Origin: Dysgonamonadaceae bacterium
Lineage (GTDB): Bacteria; Bacteroidota; Bacteroidia; Bacteroidales; Azobacteroidaceae
Direction of reading: 5' to 3'
NCBI GenBank assembly: GCA_031276105.1
Contig: JAISNS010000066.1
Location: forward strand, 1-7,075
Length of the DNA: 7,075 bases
Below, piece by piece: positions 6,837 through 7,075 of the stretch. The notes below the pieces were generated by a model. That model had not been told where the DNA came from, did not search any database, and saw nothing but the letters and a program-made list of their open reading frames with translations. A program made the translations under genes and the position numbers. The first letter of the stretch is position 1. Each line of letters opens with the position of its first letter.

Positions 6837-6867
6837 TTGTCTAAGCGGGGGGAAATTCGTACCTTGC
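6837..6867 (+). promoter_or_regulatory. Bacteroidetes-type promoter of a second small unit
   Basis: TTG at 6837-6839 is followed after 20 bases by TACCTTGC at 6860-6867, a near match to TAnnTTTGC with one T missing. Transcription should start near 6871-6873, with a strong terminator about 30 bases further on. Confidence 0.5.
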
Positions 6868-6871
6868 ACCC

Positions 6872-6943
6872 TGTTGAAAGAACTTTTAAGTTTTTATTCT
6901 GCGGGGATGTTTTTGTACGAAAAAACGTCTCCGCTTTTTTTTT
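6872..6943 (+). ncRNA. Predicted 70-75 nt small RNA or terminated leader
   Basis: A promoter (6837-6867) and a strong terminator (6901-6943) frame a very short RNA with about 30 bases of AU-rich sequence before the terminator stem. There is no room for a meaningful ORF. It could be a small RNA whose 3' end is the terminator, or a leader whose readthrough would serve a gene beyond the right edge. I do not recognise the family. Ends are inferred. Confidence 0.4.
6901..6943 (+). terminator. Strong intrinsic terminator
   Basis: GCGGGGATGTTTTT (6901-6914) pairs with AAAAACGTCTCCGC (6921-6934) as a 14-bp stem with two G-U pairs, around the six-base loop GTACGA. Nine T residues follow (6935-6943). 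Both the stem and the U-run are well above the usual minimum on the plus strand. Confidence 0.85.
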
Positions 6944-6956
6944 GTTTAACTTGCTG

Positions 6957-6990
6957 CAAAGTTAGCATAAAATTCCCAATTACACACAAA
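6957..6990 (-). promoter_or_regulatory. Possible minus-strand promoter
   Basis: On the minus strand TTTG (complement of 6987-6990) is followed after 22 bases by TAACTTTG (complement of 6957-6964), an exact -7 match at slightly long spacing. It would direct transcription leftward, antisense to the small RNA at 6872-6943. No minus-strand gene follows it within the block, so it may be fortuitous. Confidence 0.3.
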
Positions 6991-7003
6991 CGGATAAAAA
7001 TTA

Positions 7004-7025
7004 GGGGGCGAGTTCACTCGCCCCC
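7004..7025. terminator. Perfect 10-bp GC hairpin, possible terminator
   Basis: GGGGGCGAGT (7004-7013) pairs exactly with ACTCGCCCCC (7016-7025) around TC, or as nine pairs with a TTCA tetraloop. On the minus strand the stem is followed by TAATTTTTA, a weak U-run, so it may end a minus-strand gene lying beyond the right edge. On the plus strand no T-run follows. It could also be an element insulating the next promoter. Confidence 0.45.
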
Positions 7026-7055
7026 TTGCATCAATCCACATTTTTGCTAATTTTG
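7026..7055 (+). promoter_or_regulatory. Promoter for a gene beyond the right edge
   Basis: TTG at 7026-7028 is followed after 19 bases by TAATTTTG at 7048-7055, an exact TAnnTTTG match. The start site would be near 7060, and the 15 or so remaining bases are A/T-rich leader. The gene it serves is outside the window. Confidence 0.4.
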
Positions 7056-7075
7056 TGTTTTATTTTAAACAAAAA

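Noticed and set aside
6820..6856. CCCCG...CGGGG hairpin next to a T-run as a terminator
   Set aside because: The stem is only 5 bp with a 13-base loop and the T-run lies upstream of it on the plus strand; on the minus strand As follow, so neither direction fits a terminator.
6979..7072. 31-codon minus-strand ORF starting MWIDARGR
   Set aside because: It reads through the perfect GC hairpin, has no leader features and is of a length expected by chance.

Overview
The window looks like chromosomal DNA of a Bacteroidetes bacterium, most likely of the order Bacteroidales. Three things point there. Intergenic sequences carry the phylum's promoter pattern (TTTG or TTG, about 18-22 bases, then TAnnTTTG). 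Gene starts lack Shine-Dalgarno sequences and sit behind A-rich leaders. The gene content (a secreted DUF1680 arabinofuranosidase, a PAP2 phosphatase and an AddA-type helicase-nuclease) is ordinary for the group. The genus cannot be decided from sequence alone.

Layout. Bases 1-119 are the 3' end of rlmN (23S rRNA/tRNA methyltransferase). Bases 186-2129 encode an exported GH127-type glycosidase with its Glu/Cys catalytic and zinc residues intact. Facing it, and overlapping its 3' end by 44 bases, is a PAP2 membrane phosphatase on the minus strand (2086-2847), whose promoter lies almost on its start codon. Divergent from that, 2926-6120 encodes a 1064-residue AddA/RecB-like helicase fused to a C-terminal PD-(D/E)XK nuclease, with all motifs present. 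Its usual partner AddB is not in the window.

Bases 6121-7075 (about 955 bases) hold no convincing protein gene of normal size but a good deal of structure. There is a strong promoter followed by a 30-codon ORF, three hairpins and an intrinsic terminator (6175-6391), which resembles an attenuator leader without its operon or a small RNA gene. Next come an imperfect inverted repeat of the dispersed 'GTCATCCCGC' kind (6423-6508) and a roughly 250-base block with a doubtful 71-codon ORF. A second short promoter-to-terminator unit of about 70-75 nt follows (6837-6943), then a possible minus-strand promoter, a perfect 10-bp hairpin (7004-7025) and a promoter aimed at a gene beyond the right edge.

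The genes do not form one pathway. They are a housekeeping RNA methylase, a polysaccharide-degrading enzyme, an envelope phosphatase and a DNA-break repair enzyme. The least explained part is the right-hand 955 bases with its two compact transcription units. No CRISPR array, tRNA, rRNA or intact insertion sequence was seen.
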